Positions 54,770-63,769 of a stretch of 64,000 nt of DNA are shown one piece after another; within the stretch, counting starts at the first letter, position 1, and the number at the start of each line of letters is the position of its first letter. A program made the translations under genes and the position numbers. The DNA lies in assembly GCF_036541335.1 (NCBI RefSeq), contig NZ_JAZHBO010000002.1:558001-622000 (forward strand), in the 5' to 3' direction. The DNA is from Aquilutibacter rugosus (GTDB taxonomy: Bacteria > Pseudomonadota > Gammaproteobacteria > Xanthomonadales > Xanthomonadaceae). The notes under the pieces were generated by a model that had not been told where the DNA came from, did no database searches, and saw nothing but the letters and a program-made list of their open reading frames with translations.

Positions 54770-55234
54770 TTACATCGCGGCTTTCAGCGTCGCAATGAAT
54801 TCGGAGATGATCGGGGCATTATTGGCCTGACCGCGCGGATCGACGACGCTTACAGTCGACGTGCCATTGGACTCCGTCACACGCACCAGTAATGCGGTGC
54901 CCTTGTATTCGATTTCCTGCACGCCGATCAGTTCCGAGCTGGACTTGATCACGGTGCCGGGCACCTTGGCCAACACGGTAGTCAGGCGCTTAAAGACATC
55001 GGCGCGGGTGCCGGTGGACTGAAAGCCTTGCAGCGTGGTTTGGCCTGAAGCCAATACCGGACCGGCGGTGTTCGGCGTACTGCTGACGAGCTCCGGCGGT
55101 ATTTCGAGCGGGCGCGGATTTTGGGTATAGCCATTGCCGCGGCCATTGAACCAGGAACAGCCGGAGGCCACAGTCACTGAGGCCAGAACGGTCAGAACGG
55201 CAGCAGCGCGGGCAATGGAGGCGGTTTGACGCAT
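54770..55234 (-). CDS. Small lipoprotein downstream of dapA (possibly BamC-like)
   Basis: The 154-residue product has a lipoprotein signal peptide with lipobox VASGC (Cys 26). A Pro-rich linker (GYTQNPRPLEIPPELVS) is followed by one compact alpha/beta domain (ADVFKRLTTVLAKVPGTVIK onward). In E. coli dapA is followed by bamC, whose product also begins with a lipidated Cys and an extended PPxL-type segment followed by helix-grip domains. The position and layout suggest a shortened BamC-like protein with a single domain, but I do not see decisive sequence identity. It is 47-48 bp from dapA on the same strand. Confidence 0.75.
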   Translation of the reverse strand: MRQTASIARAAAVLTVLASVTVASGCSWFNGRGNGYTQNPRPLEIPPELVSSTPNTAGPVLASGQTTLQGFQSTGTRADVFKRLTTVLAKVPGTVIKSSSELIGVQEIEYKGTALLVRVTESNGTSTVSVVDPRGQANNAPIISEFIATLKAAM

Positions 55235-55281
55235 GGGGTGAAACTCCGGGAAATCTGAGGTGAAAAGAATGTCGATAGGGC

Positions 55282-56193
55282 TTAAATGGAGCCTGCACGC
55301 AAGGCTTGCGATTCGAGCGACTCCACCTGTTCTGCCACTTGCCGCATGGTGTTGGCATATTCAGGCGACAGCGACGTGAGCGGCAGACGCAAACCGTAGC
55401 CTATACCTTGCTGATGTAACAGCGCCTTTACGGGAATAGGATTGGGCTCAATGCCGAGGAAATCGTACAGATCGGCCATGGCCTGATCGAGCGCCTGCGA
55501 ATCGCCGCTGCGACGGGCGCGCGACAGATCGCAAAGACGGCGGAACGAGCGCGGGGCGACGTTGGAGCCGACCGAAATCAGACCATCGGCGCCGGCCAGC
55601 ATGGCGCGACCGGCAGTCGGATCGTCACCGCTCAGAATGGCAAAGTTGGGCGAGCGGAGTCGCAGCAGCGCTGACATGCGTGGGGAATCACTGCGCGCCT
55701 CTTTAATGCCGATGATATTGGGATGCGAATGCAAAGCCTCGACTGCAGCAATATCCATATCCACACCGGTGCGGCTGGGGACGTTGTACAGCACAATCGG
55801 CAAGGCATTGTCATCGGCGATCGCGCGGTAATGCGCAATCAGTCCGTCCGTGGTCGGACGCACATAGGGCGGCGTGACAACCAAGGCTGCATCGGCACCC
55901 AGGGCACGCACGCGACGGGTCAGTTCAATGGTTTTTTGGGTGTTGCTCAGGCCGGTGCCGGCCAGGACCGGAACGCGACCTGCGACCCGCTCTACCGCAA
56001 GGCGCAAGATCGCATCGTATTCGGGTTCAAACAGCGAGGCGGCCTCGCCGGTGGACCCGGCAACGACCAGACCCTCGACCCCACCGTCGAGTTGACGGTC
56101 CAGCACGCGGCGCCACGCATCGGTATCGAGTTCGCCATCGGCCTCAAAGGGAGTCGCGAGAGCGGTGATGCAGCCGGTGATGCGCAAAGCCAT
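55282..56193 (-). CDS. dapA: 4-hydroxy-tetrahydrodipicolinate synthase
   Basis: DapA condenses pyruvate and aspartate semialdehyde on the way to diaminopimelate and lysine. The 303-residue TIM barrel has GSTGEAASLFEPEY, the Tyr of IVLYNVPSRTGVDM and the Schiff-base Lys in IIGIKEARSD. The frame is open to an ATG at 56229. I chose 56193 (MALRITGCITALATPF), which starts at the family's first strand; 56202 is also possible. No start has a strong ribosome-binding site. Confidence 0.96.
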   Translation of the reverse strand: MALRITGCITALATPFEADGELDTDAWRRVLDRQLDGGVEGLVVAGSTGEAASLFEPEYDAILRLAVERVAGRVPVLAGTGLSNTQKTIELTRRVRALGADAALVVTPPYVRPTTDGLIAHYRAIADDNALPIVLYNVPSRTGVDMDIAAVEALHSHPNIIGIKEARSDSPRMSALLRLRSPNFAILSGDDPTAGRAMLAGADGLISVGSNVAPRSFRRLCDLSRARRSGDSQALDQAMADLYDFLGIEPNPIPVKALLHQQGIGYGLRLPLTSLSPEYANTMRQVAEQVESLESQALRAGSI

Positions 56194-56372
56194 GCGGTTC
56201 ATTTCTGAATTAGAGAAGGATTTCTCCATGGTAACGGAAAAATGCGACGGATCGCAGTGCCTTCGACACCTTAGTCAATAGGCTCGGAAAGGGCGACAGA
56301 ATGCAGGGAATTGTGATTGAATAAAGCCATCGGCACTGAACATCGCCGATTTCACCTACTAGGCCCCATCCG

Positions 56373-56939
56373 TTGACCGATTTAGACCCTGCCAACCGTC
56401 CCGGCAATAACACGCACCACCTGCTGATTCACTCGTTCAGCAAGCATCCCGACTCCCCGCTGTTACGTCTGGCGCGCCGGATTACGGATAGCGGCTGCAA
56501 TCTAGAGGATGCACGGTTGAGCACTCTGGGCGGCGACATCGTGGTCAGCGCGCGGGCTAGCGGCCCCTGGGATGCTATCGCCAAGCTCGAGACCATGTTA
56601 AGCCGACTCGCTCGCGAGGACGGACTGCAGATCCATGCGCATCGCACGGATTCGCAGAGCAAGCTCAGCAATCTGTTGCCGTACATGGTCGAGGTGGTCG
56701 CAGCTGACCGTCCGGGCATTCTGCTGGCGCTCGCCGATTTCTTCGAAGGCCAGGGTATCGCCCTGGAATCCGTCGCATGTTCGCGCTATCAGGCCATGCA
56801 GACCGGCGCCGATATGTTCTCGGCTCAGCTGACGATCGGCATCCCCAGTGATACCCATATCGCGGCCTTACGCGATGACTTTCTGGATTTCAGCGACCGC
56901 ATGAATCTGGACGCCATTCTTGATCCGATTAAGTTCTGA
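56373..56939 (+). CDS. gcvR: Glycine cleavage system regulator GcvR-like, two ACT domains
   Basis: GcvR-type proteins bind small ligands through ACT domains and in E. coli restrain GcvA. The 188-residue product has two ACT domains: HHLLIHSFSKHPDSPLLRLA (about 15-90) and PYMVEVVAADRPGILLALAD (about 103-180). The gcvR-bcp pair divergent from dapA is the E. coli gene order. The only plausible start is TTG at 56373, and its ribosome-binding site is weak, so the true N terminus is uncertain. Confidence 0.88.
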   Translation: MTDLDPANRPGNNTHHLLIHSFSKHPDSPLLRLARRITDSGCNLEDARLSTLGGDIVVSARASGPWDAIAKLETMLSRLAREDGLQIHAHRTDSQSKLSNLLPYMVEVVAADRPGILLALADFFEGQGIALESVACSRYQAMQTGADMFSAQLTIGIPSDTHIAALRDDFLDFSDRMNLDAILDPIKF

Positions 56940-56942
56940 CCT

Positions 56943-57410
56943 ATGAAACTCGGCTCTTCTCTCCCCAAGCTCACGGTGGATGCCACCGGCGAGCAACGCA
57001 TTGCCCTGCCCGATCTCAAGGGCCAATACGCAGTGATCTATTTCTATCCCAAAGACAGCACGCCCGGATGCACCACCGAAAGCCGCGACTTCAACGCGCT
57101 GCTCGATGAGTTTGCAGCCGAAGGCGCCACCATCGTCGGTGTTTCACGCGATTCCGTGAAATCCCATGAAAATTTCCGTACCAGGCAGGAACTGCGCTTC
57201 GACCTGCTAAGCGATCCCGAAGAGGCTTTGTGCAAGGCCTTTGATGTAATCCACGAAAAAAACATGTATGGCCGCAAGGTGCTGGGCGTTGTGCGTTCGA
57301 CTTTTCTGTTCGGTCCGGACGGCAAGCTCAGGCGCGAGTGGCGCGGTGTCAAAGTAAAAGGCCACGCACAGGAAGTACTGGATGCAATCCGTGCTGATCG
57401 TGCCGGCTGA
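56943..57410 (+). CDS. bcp: Thioredoxin-dependent peroxiredoxin Bcp/PrxQ
   Basis: Bcp reduces hydrogen and organic peroxides. The 155-residue product has the peroxidatic C43 in FYPKDSTPGCTTESRDF. The resolving Cys that lies five residues later in E. coli Bcp is replaced by R48. A second Cys, C97 in EEALCKAFDV, could serve instead, as in PrxQ forms whose resolving Cys is in a later helix, or the enzyme may be 1-Cys. It follows gcvR by 3 bp. Confidence 0.95.
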   Translation: MKLGSSLPKLTVDATGEQRIALPDLKGQYAVIYFYPKDSTPGCTTESRDFNALLDEFAAEGATIVGVSRDSVKSHENFRTRQELRFDLLSDPEEALCKAFDVIHEKNMYGRKVLGVVRSTFLFGPDGKLRREWRGVKVKGHAQEVLDAIRADRAG

Positions 57411-57463
57411 TTTGCAGTAGAACTCTCTCCGCTACATCTCACACACGGGCAGGAACTGACCGC

Positions 57464-58867
57464 ATGACCAAAGGCAAGCGCATTTACGTCCTTGATACCA
57501 ACGTGCTGATGCACGACCCCACGGCCCTGTTCAAGTTTCACGAACATGACGTGTTCCTGCCGATGCAGGTGATCGAAGAACTCGATAACAATAAGAAAGG
57601 AACGTCCGAAGGCTCGCGCAACGCCCGGCAGGTTAGCCGTTTTCTCAATGAGCTGATTGAAAAGGCCGGTGGTACGGCGGATCTCGAGGCCGGCGTCAAG
57701 CTGATGCATCCCGACGGCCTGCGCTTGCGTGAGCTTGACGAAGGCCGTGGTCGCCTTCTGTTTCAGACCCGCAATTTCGAGGCCAACGCGCGGTTCGGCA
57801 AAGTCATGCCGGACAACCAGATTCTCTCTGCGATTCTTTCGCTGCAGGAGGACCGTCCGGGCGAAGAAATCGTTTTTATCTCCAAAGATATCAATCTGCG
57901 GATCAAAGCCACGATTGCCGGCATTGCATCCGAAGACTACGAAAACGATCGGGCGCTCGATGACTTTGCCCTGCTCTATACCGGCTCGACCGAATTGCCT
58001 CCGGATTTCTGGGAGCGCGTTGGCGCGCAGTTGCGCTCATGGACGGACAAAGGCCGCACCCTGTACGAGTTCAACAAGCTGCCGGAAATCGAGTGGTTCC
58101 CGAATCAGTTCCTGTACCTTCCCGGTGATGAGGAATCGGAGATGCGGGTCGTCAAGGTCAAGGACGAGACCATCGTCACGCAGATTGTTGATGATTACCG
58201 TCACATGCAACATGCGGTCTGGGGCATTACTGCGCGCAACCGCGAGCAGAATTTTGCACTGAATGTACTGATGGATCCGGAGATCGACATCGTCACGCTG
58301 CTGGGTACTGCCGGTACCGGCAAGACCTTGCTCGCACTCGCTGCCGGTCTTGCTCAGGCATTGGATCAGCAACGTTATCGCGAGATCGTCATGACGCGCG
58401 CCACGGTCAACGTGGGCGAAGACATCGGTTTCCTGCCGGGCACCGAAGAAGAAAAAATGACGCCGTGGATGGGCGCACTGACCGACAACCTCGAGGTGCT
58501 GACCGCAAATCAGGATGGCGGTAACTGGGGTCGCCAGGCCACCAACGATCTGCTGGCCTCGCGCATCAAGATCCGCTCGCTGAACTTTATGCGTGGCCGC
58601 ACGTTTCTGTCACGCTGGCTGATTCTTGACGAAGCGCAGAACCTCACGCCCAAACAAATGAAGACGCTGATTACCCGCGCCGGCCCCGGCACCAAGATCA
58701 TCTGCATGGGCAACGTGGAACAGATTGACTCCCCGTACCTGACCGAAACCACATCGGGTCTGACCTATGTGGTCGATCGCTTTAAGCAGTGGGAGCATTC
58801 GGCTCACGTGACCTTGCGTCGCGGCGAACGTTCGCGACTGGCGGATTTTGCCTCCGAGACGCTATGA
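57464..58867 (+). CDS. PhoH family ATPase with N-terminal PIN domain
   Basis: The product joins a PIN ribonuclease-like domain (YVLDTNVLMHDP at 8-19, acidic residues through about 140) to a PhoH ATPase/helicase domain. The ATPase has Walker A GTAGTGKT (about 281-288) and Walker B LILDEAQN (about 387-394). The 467-residue PIN-PhoH architecture matches the PhoH2 type, linked elsewhere to RNA unwinding and cleavage. The ribosome-binding site is AGG in GGCAGGAACTGACCGC. The stop overlaps thiD by 4 bp. Confidence 0.93.
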   Translation: MTKGKRIYVLDTNVLMHDPTALFKFHEHDVFLPMQVIEELDNNKKGTSEGSRNARQVSRFLNELIEKAGGTADLEAGVKLMHPDGLRLRELDEGRGRLLFQTRNFEANARFGKVMPDNQILSAILSLQEDRPGEEIVFISKDINLRIKATIAGIASEDYENDRALDDFALLYTGSTELPPDFWERVGAQLRSWTDKGRTLYEFNKLPEIEWFPNQFLYLPGDEESEMRVVKVKDETIVTQIVDDYRHMQHAVWGITARNREQNFALNVLMDPEIDIVTLLGTAGTGKTLLALAAGLAQALDQQRYREIVMTRATVNVGEDIGFLPGTEEEKMTPWMGALTDNLEVLTANQDGGNWGRQATNDLLASRIKIRSLNFMRGRTFLSRWLILDEAQNLTPKQMKTLITRAGPGTKIICMGNVEQIDSPYLTETTSGLTYVVDRFKQWEHSAHVTLRRGERSRLADFASETL

Positions 58868-59667
58868 CCGGTTTGCGTTTAGACCCGACGCCGCGGCCAT
58901 GCGCTCTAACCATCGCCGGTTCCGATTCCGGCGGTGGTGCCGGCATCCAGGCTGATCTCAAGACGTTTCGCGCCGTTGGCGTCCATGGTCTGTGTGCGAT
59001 CACGGCACTCACTGCACAGAATCTGCGCGGGGTCACAGCGGTGGGCATCACGACACCATCACTGATTCATGCACAGTTGGATGCAGTCTTTGACGAGTTC
59101 GACATCCGCGCGATCAAGATCGGCATGTTGGCCGATACCGTCACCGCCAACACGGTCGCCGATGCGCTGGATCGCCGCCCGCAGGTGCCGATCGTACTGG
59201 ATCCGGTGATGGTAGCCACCAGCGGCGCCACGCTGCTGGAACGCGATACGGTAAGCGTGCTGCGCGAACGACTGATTCCGCGTGCTGCACTGATCACTCC
59301 CAACCTGCCCGAGGCCGAAATCCTGCTCGGCCGCAAACTGTCATATGCATCGGATCTACCCGATGCAGCCGCGGCCTTAGTTGAACTGGGCGCCCAAGCC
59401 GTGTTGCTCAAAGGTGGCCATCTCGAAGGCAGTGCCGAGATTGTCGACATCCTGCACACGGCGACAATGACGGTCTCGTATCGTCATGCGCGCCTGCCGT
59501 TTGAGGCGCATGGCACGGGTTGCACCTTGTCGTCGGCCATTGCTGCGCACATCGCATTGGGCGATCCGTTGGATGTTGCGGTTGCTGCAGGCATTGCGCG
59601 CGTACAAGCGGCCTTGCAGGCCGGTTATCGCCTGAGCGATTCACCAACGCACGTGCTCGGAATTTAA
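58864..59667 (+). CDS. thiD: Hydroxymethylpyrimidine/phosphomethylpyrimidine kinase
   Basis: ThiD phosphorylates HMP and HMP-P in thiamine synthesis. The 267-residue ribokinase-fold protein has CALTIAGSDSGGGAGIQADL at the N terminus, VLDPVMVATSG and the C-terminal anion hole and catalytic Asp region AHGTGCTLSSAIAAHIALG. The ATG at 58864 overlaps the phoH stop. Other thiamine genes and a TPP riboswitch are not visible here. Confidence 0.96.
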   Translation: MTGLRLDPTPRPCALTIAGSDSGGGAGIQADLKTFRAVGVHGLCAITALTAQNLRGVTAVGITTPSLIHAQLDAVFDEFDIRAIKIGMLADTVTANTVADALDRRPQVPIVLDPVMVATSGATLLERDTVSVLRERLIPRAALITPNLPEAEILLGRKLSYASDLPDAAAALVELGAQAVLLKGGHLEGSAEIVDILHTATMTVSYRHARLPFEAHGTGCTLSSAIAAHIALGDPLDVAVAAGIARVQAALQAGYRLSDSPTHVLGI

Positions 59668-59674
59668 TTTAGTA

Positions 59675-60526
59675 ATGAAGCCAGTCATTGAGCCGCAGAT
59701 CATTGCGGTACGCACTGAAGACGGACACGCGGTGGATGTCATCGCGCTCATCCCACCGCAACCGCGCTCGGCACTGTTGTGGATGCCGGCAATGGGTGTG
59801 GCCGCGCGCAATTACCTGCCCTTTGCTCAGGAACTGGCCCGCGCCGGAATTGCCGTCTATCTGCACGAATGGCGCGGCTTAGGTTCCAGCTCCTTACGCG
59901 CGTCGCGCGCCGTCAATTGGCGCTACCGGCAGATTCTGGAATTCGACATCCCTGCCACCCACCAAGTGCTGCGCGAGTTCACACCGGATCTGCCGACTCG
60001 TATCGGCGGTCATAGCCTTGGCGGTCAGTTGGCCTGCTGCTACGCGGGCCTGCATTCGCAGGAGTTTGACGCCGGACTATGGCTAGCCTGCTCGGGCGCA
60101 CCCTATCACGGCGCCTTTGCGTTCCCGCGCAACCTGGGCATCCTGGGTGCCGTTGTGGCCTTCCCGCTACTGGGTTGGATACGCGGTTACTTCCCGGGCA
60201 AGCAGTTGCGTTTTGCCCGCAGCGAGGCGCGCTCGATGATGGCCGACTGGTCGCGCTCGGCGCGTACCGGAAACTATCAGCCCAAGGGCTACGAACAGCC
60301 ACTCGATTTGGGCATGGCCCGATTCACCGCGCCGGTTACGGCCCTGGTGACCGAACACGACTGGTTGGCGCCTTACGACAGCACCGCGTTTCTGGTCAAC
60401 AAGTTCAGCTCGGCACCGCGTGAAATTCAGTTACTAAACGACACCGACATGGGCGTCCGCGCCGATCACTTCGGTTGGATGGCCAAACCGGCCGTCATTG
60501 CTCAGCGCTTTATTGAACGCGCTTAA
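59675..60526 (+). CDS. Alpha/beta hydrolase
   Basis: The 283-residue product has an alpha/beta-hydrolase fold. The nucleophile S114 is in GGHSLGGQLA, a candidate Asp is in LVTEHDWLAPYD, and a His is near the C terminus in ADHFGW. The N-terminal strand pair and LLWMPAMGVAARNYLPFAQE form the cap-side oxyanion region. The substrate is unknown. It is 7 bp after thiD. Its last 17 bp overlap the opposing fabB 3' end. Confidence 0.85.
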   Translation: MKPVIEPQIIAVRTEDGHAVDVIALIPPQPRSALLWMPAMGVAARNYLPFAQELARAGIAVYLHEWRGLGSSSLRASRAVNWRYRQILEFDIPATHQVLREFTPDLPTRIGGHSLGGQLACCYAGLHSQEFDAGLWLACSGAPYHGAFAFPRNLGILGAVVAFPLLGWIRGYFPGKQLRFARSEARSMMADWSRSARTGNYQPKGYEQPLDLGMARFTAPVTALVTEHDWLAPYDSTAFLVNKFSSAPREIQLLNDTDMGVRADHFGWMAKPAVIAQRFIERA

Positions 60527-61724
60527 ACACCAGCGTCGCGTTGGTGCCACCAAAACCGAAACTGTTGGAGAGCACGCAGTTTAGCTGAGCCTGCCTGGTC
60601 TCACGCAAGATGGGAAATGCCTCGGCTCGCGGATCCAGATTCTCGATATGCGCCGAGCCGGCCATAAAGCCATCGCGCATCATCAGCAGGCAGTAAATGG
60701 CTTCATGCACCGAGGCTGCGCCCAGGGAGTGACCGCTCAAAGCCTTGGTCGATGAAATCGGCGGGATGGCATCGCCAAACACTTCGGCAATGGCGCCCAG
60801 TTCAGTCACATCGCCCACGGGCGTCGAGGTGCCGTGCGTATTGATGTAGTCGACCGGGACATCGAGCGATTGCATGGCGATGCGCATGGCGCGCACTGCA
60901 CCCTCTCCGCTTGGCGCGACCATGTCGGCACCGTCACTGGTGGCACCGTAGCCGACGAGCTCGCCGTAGATACGTGCACCGCGAGCCACTGCATGATCGT
61001 AATCCTCGATCACCAGCATGCCGGCGCCGCCGGCGATGACAAAGCCGTCGCGATCCGCATCGTAAGGACGCGAAGCCACGGCCGGCCGATCATTGAATGC
61101 AGACGACACGGCGCCCATGGCATCGAACTGACAGCTCAATGCCCAGTGCAATTCCTCGCCGCCGCCGGCCAAAACGATATCCTGCTGACCCAGGCGAATC
61201 AGATCGGCTGCGAGCCCAATGCAATGCGCGGAGGTAGCACAGGCAGCCGCCACCGAATAATTGACGCCGCGAATGCCGTAACCAGTCGCCAGATTGGCAG
61301 AGACCGTGGACGACATCGTGCGCGGCACCTGATACGGACCGACTTTACGAACGCCCTTTTCGCGCATCAGATCTGCGGTTTCGACCTGGTACTCGGCCGA
61401 GGCGCCGCCGGAACCGGCAATCACGCCCGTGCGCGGATCATTGACTTGCTCGGGCGAAAGACCGGCGTCTTCAATGGCGCTGCCCATGGCCAAGTACGCG
61501 TACGCTGCCGCTTCGCCCATAAAGCGCAGCTTTTTGCGGTCAATCGTGGCCTGCAGATCGACTTGCGGCATACCTGCCACATGCGAACGCATGCCGATTT
61601 CAACTTGCTCCGGATTGGTGCTGATGCCCGAACGCAATTCGCGCAATGCCGAGGAAACCGTATCCAGATCGTTACCCAGGCAGGACACAATGCCCATACC
61701 GGTCACCACCACGCGCCGTGCCAT
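60510..61724 (-). CDS. fabB: Beta-ketoacyl-ACP synthase I
   Basis: FabB elongates unsaturated and saturated acyl-ACP. The 404-residue thiolase-fold product has the active C162 in VAAACATSAHCIG, the catalytic histidines in NTHGTSTPVGD and KALSGHSLGAASVHEA, and SNSFGFGGTNATLVF at the C terminus. Together with fabA it marks the anaerobic-type route to unsaturated fatty acids. Its ATG overlaps the fabA stop (TAATG). Confidence 0.97.
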   Translation of the reverse strand: MARRVVVTGMGIVSCLGNDLDTVSSALRELRSGISTNPEQVEIGMRSHVAGMPQVDLQATIDRKKLRFMGEAAAYAYLAMGSAIEDAGLSPEQVNDPRTGVIAGSGGASAEYQVETADLMREKGVRKVGPYQVPRTMSSTVSANLATGYGIRGVNYSVAAACATSAHCIGLAADLIRLGQQDIVLAGGGEELHWALSCQFDAMGAVSSAFNDRPAVASRPYDADRDGFVIAGGAGMLVIEDYDHAVARGARIYGELVGYGATSDGADMVAPSGEGAVRAMRIAMQSLDVPVDYINTHGTSTPVGDVTELGAIAEVFGDAIPPISSTKALSGHSLGAASVHEAIYCLLMMRDGFMAGSAHIENLDPRAEAFPILRETRQAQLNCVLSNSFGFGGTNATLVFKRVQ

Positions 61725-62239
61725 TAGAACGACTCCGTCGAGGTGAACAGGCCGACCTTCAGATCCTTGGCCACGTAAATCTCGCGGCCATCCACCAAGG
61801 TGCGCCCGTTGGCGATGATCAGCGACAACTTGCCCTTCAGGACGCGGCGGACATCAATCTCATAAGCCACCATCTTGGCCGAAGGCAGGACTTGCCCGGT
61901 GAACTTCACCTCGCCGACACCCAGGGCGCGACCGCGGCCCTTTTCGCCCAGCCACGGCAAATAGAAGCCGGTCAGCTGCCACATGGCATCGAGACCCAGA
62001 CAACCCGGCATCACCGGATCGCCGGGGAAATGGCAATCAAAAAACCACAGGTCGGGAGTGATATCGAGCTCGGCCCGCATAAACCCCTTGCCAAATTCGC
62101 CGCCGGTCTCACTGATCTGCGTGATGCGGTCAAACATCAGCATGGGCGGCGCCGGTAGACGGGCATTTCCCTCTCCGAACAATTTGCCGTGCGCACTGTC
62201 CAACAAGGCGGCGCGGTCAAAGGACTGGGGTTGGGTCAT
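61724..62239 (-). CDS. fabA: 3-hydroxydecanoyl-[ACP] dehydratase/isomerase
   Basis: FabA dehydrates 3-hydroxydecanoyl-ACP and isomerises the product to cis-3-decenoyl-ACP, which starts unsaturated fatty acids. The 171-residue hot-dog protein has H70 (FFDCHFPGDPVMPG) and D84 (GCLGLDAMWQ), the catalytic pair. It heads the fabA-fabB operon. The upstream region to the divergent symporter gene is 172 bp. Confidence 0.98.
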   Translation of the reverse strand: MTQPQSFDRAALLDSAHGKLFGEGNARLPAPPMLMFDRITQISETGGEFGKGFMRAELDITPDLWFFDCHFPGDPVMPGCLGLDAMWQLTGFYLPWLGEKGRGRALGVGEVKFTGQVLPSAKMVAYEIDVRRVLKGKLSLIIANGRTLVDGREIYVAKDLKVGLFTSTESF

Positions 62240-62322
62240 GGGCTCGGCAACGTTGAATAAAAGGACAGTTGTCTAGTGTACGAACCCTGTTTGTCCATTC
62301 GATAGAGTACGGCTTTAGAGAT

Positions 62323-62348
62323 GCCTTCGAAATGGGGCCTACGAAGGC
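62323..62348. repeat. Inverted repeat between fabA and the symporter gene
   Basis: GCCTTCG (62323-62329) and CGAAGGC (62342-62348) are separated by 12 bp in the 172-bp divergent region. This could be an operator or a weak hairpin. I see no match that would name a regulator, and it does not look like the FabR site of E. coli. Confidence 0.35.
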
Positions 62349-62411
62349 GAGACTAACGCGCTGACTGAACGGGCGCTGTTACACTTTTGCAATTACCCCG
62401 CAGGACTGCAT

Positions 62412-63716
62412 ATGACCAACGCCGCCAAGCCCACCGAAAAACTCGCGCTGCACTGGAAAATGGCCATTGGCTTTCTGGCCGGCCTCGCTCTCGGTCTGGC
62501 CGCCTATTACGGTGCGGGTTCCGACGCGACGTGGGTGCAATGGCTGACGCACAACGTCACCCAACCGTTTGGCACGCTGTTCCTGCGCCTGATTTTCATG
62601 CTGGTGCTGCCGTTGCTGTTCTCGGCGCTGATCATTGGCGTCACTGAGATGGGCGACATTCGCTCGCTGGGTCGCGTCGGTTGGCGCACCTTGGGCTACA
62701 CGGTCGTTGCATCGGGCATTGCGGTGTTGCTCGGCATGGGCATGGTCAACCTGTTCAAGCCCGGCGCCGGTATTGATCCTGCCAAGGCGCAGTTGATGCT
62801 GGAACAGGGGGCCGATCGCGCCAAGGACATCGTCAACGCAACGGCCGAACAACCCAAAGGCATTGATATGCTGTTGGCGATTGTGCCGGACAACGTGTTC
62901 AAGGCCGCTGCAGACAATACCATTCTTGCGGTCATGTTCTTTGCGCTGTTCCTTGGCATCGGTCTCGTCTCCACGCGCAGCAAACATACCGAGACCTTAC
63001 TCAGCGCCATCCACGGTCTGTTCGAAGTTTCGATGACACTGATCGGTTACGTGATTCGTCTCGCGCCCTACGCTGTGTTCTGTTTTATGTTCAACCTGGC
63101 CGCACTGTTCGGCTGGGGCCTGCTGGCGACGCTTGGAGCTTACGTGCTGGTCGTGGTTGGCGCGATTCTCATCCACATGTTCGGCGTGTATTCGCTGATG
63201 CTGAAATTCCTTGGCGGCTGGTCGCCGGCAAAGTTCTTCCGTGGTGTGCGCGAAGCGATGGTCATGGCCTTCTCGACTGCCTCATCCAACGCCACCCTGC
63301 CCGTGTCACTGCATGTTGCCGAAACGGAACTCAAGATACCGCCGAAGATTGCACGCTTTGTGCTTACGGTGGGTGCAACAGCCAATCAGAATGGCACGGC
63401 TCTGTTTGAAGGCGTGACCGTGCTGTTCCTGGCGCAGTTCTTTGGCGTGGACCTGAACTTTACGCAGCAGCTCACCGTGATGTTTGTCTGCGTACTCGGC
63501 GGTATCGGCACGGCGGGTGTGCCGGCGGGTTCGTTGCCGGTCATTGCACTGATCTGCACCATGGTCGGGGTCCCGGCCGAGGGCATTGGCCTGATCCTTG
63601 GTGTCGATCGCTTTTTGGATATGTGCCGCACGACCTTGAACGTCACCGGCGACCTGATGCTGGCAGCGATTGTGTCCTCTGACTCCGAGGAATCAGAGGA
63701 CACCGGCCTCGCTTAA
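62412..63716 (+). CDS. Dicarboxylate/amino acid:cation symporter (DAACS family)
   Basis: This is a sodium- or proton-coupled carrier for C4-dicarboxylates or glutamate/aspartate in the inner membrane. The 434-residue product has about eight membrane helices. The re-entrant loop has the serine-rich MAFSTASSNATLPVS, the cation-site motif TVGATANQNGTALFEG (compare NMDGT) and GTAGVPAGSLPVIALI. DRFLDMCRTTLNVTGD carries the conserved substrate-binding Asp/Arg region. I cannot separate DctA from GltP by eye. A short acidic tail (SDSEESEDTGLA) ends the protein. Confidence 0.93.
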   Translation: MTNAAKPTEKLALHWKMAIGFLAGLALGLAAYYGAGSDATWVQWLTHNVTQPFGTLFLRLIFMLVLPLLFSALIIGVTEMGDIRSLGRVGWRTLGYTVVASGIAVLLGMGMVNLFKPGAGIDPAKAQLMLEQGADRAKDIVNATAEQPKGIDMLLAIVPDNVFKAAADNTILAVMFFALFLGIGLVSTRSKHTETLLSAIHGLFEVSMTLIGYVIRLAPYAVFCFMFNLAALFGWGLLATLGAYVLVVVGAILIHMFGVYSLMLKFLGGWSPAKFFRGVREAMVMAFSTASSNATLPVSLHVAETELKIPPKIARFVLTVGATANQNGTALFEGVTVLFLAQFFGVDLNFTQQLTVMFVCVLGGIGTAGVPAGSLPVIALICTMVGVPAEGIGLILGVDRFLDMCRTTLNVTGDLMLAAIVSSDSEESEDTGLA

Positions 63717-63729
63717 TCGTGTCGGGTGT

Positions 63730-63753
63730 GTGGCCTGCACTTTTTCAGGCCAC
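63730..63753. other. Hairpin between convergent genes
   Basis: GTGGCCTG/CAGGCCAC (8 bp, loop CACTTTTT) lies between the symporter stop and the alcohol dehydrogenase stop. Neither strand has a U tract, so it is at best a weak terminator. Confidence 0.4.
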
Positions 63754-63769
63754 GGACGGCACGTCGGGT

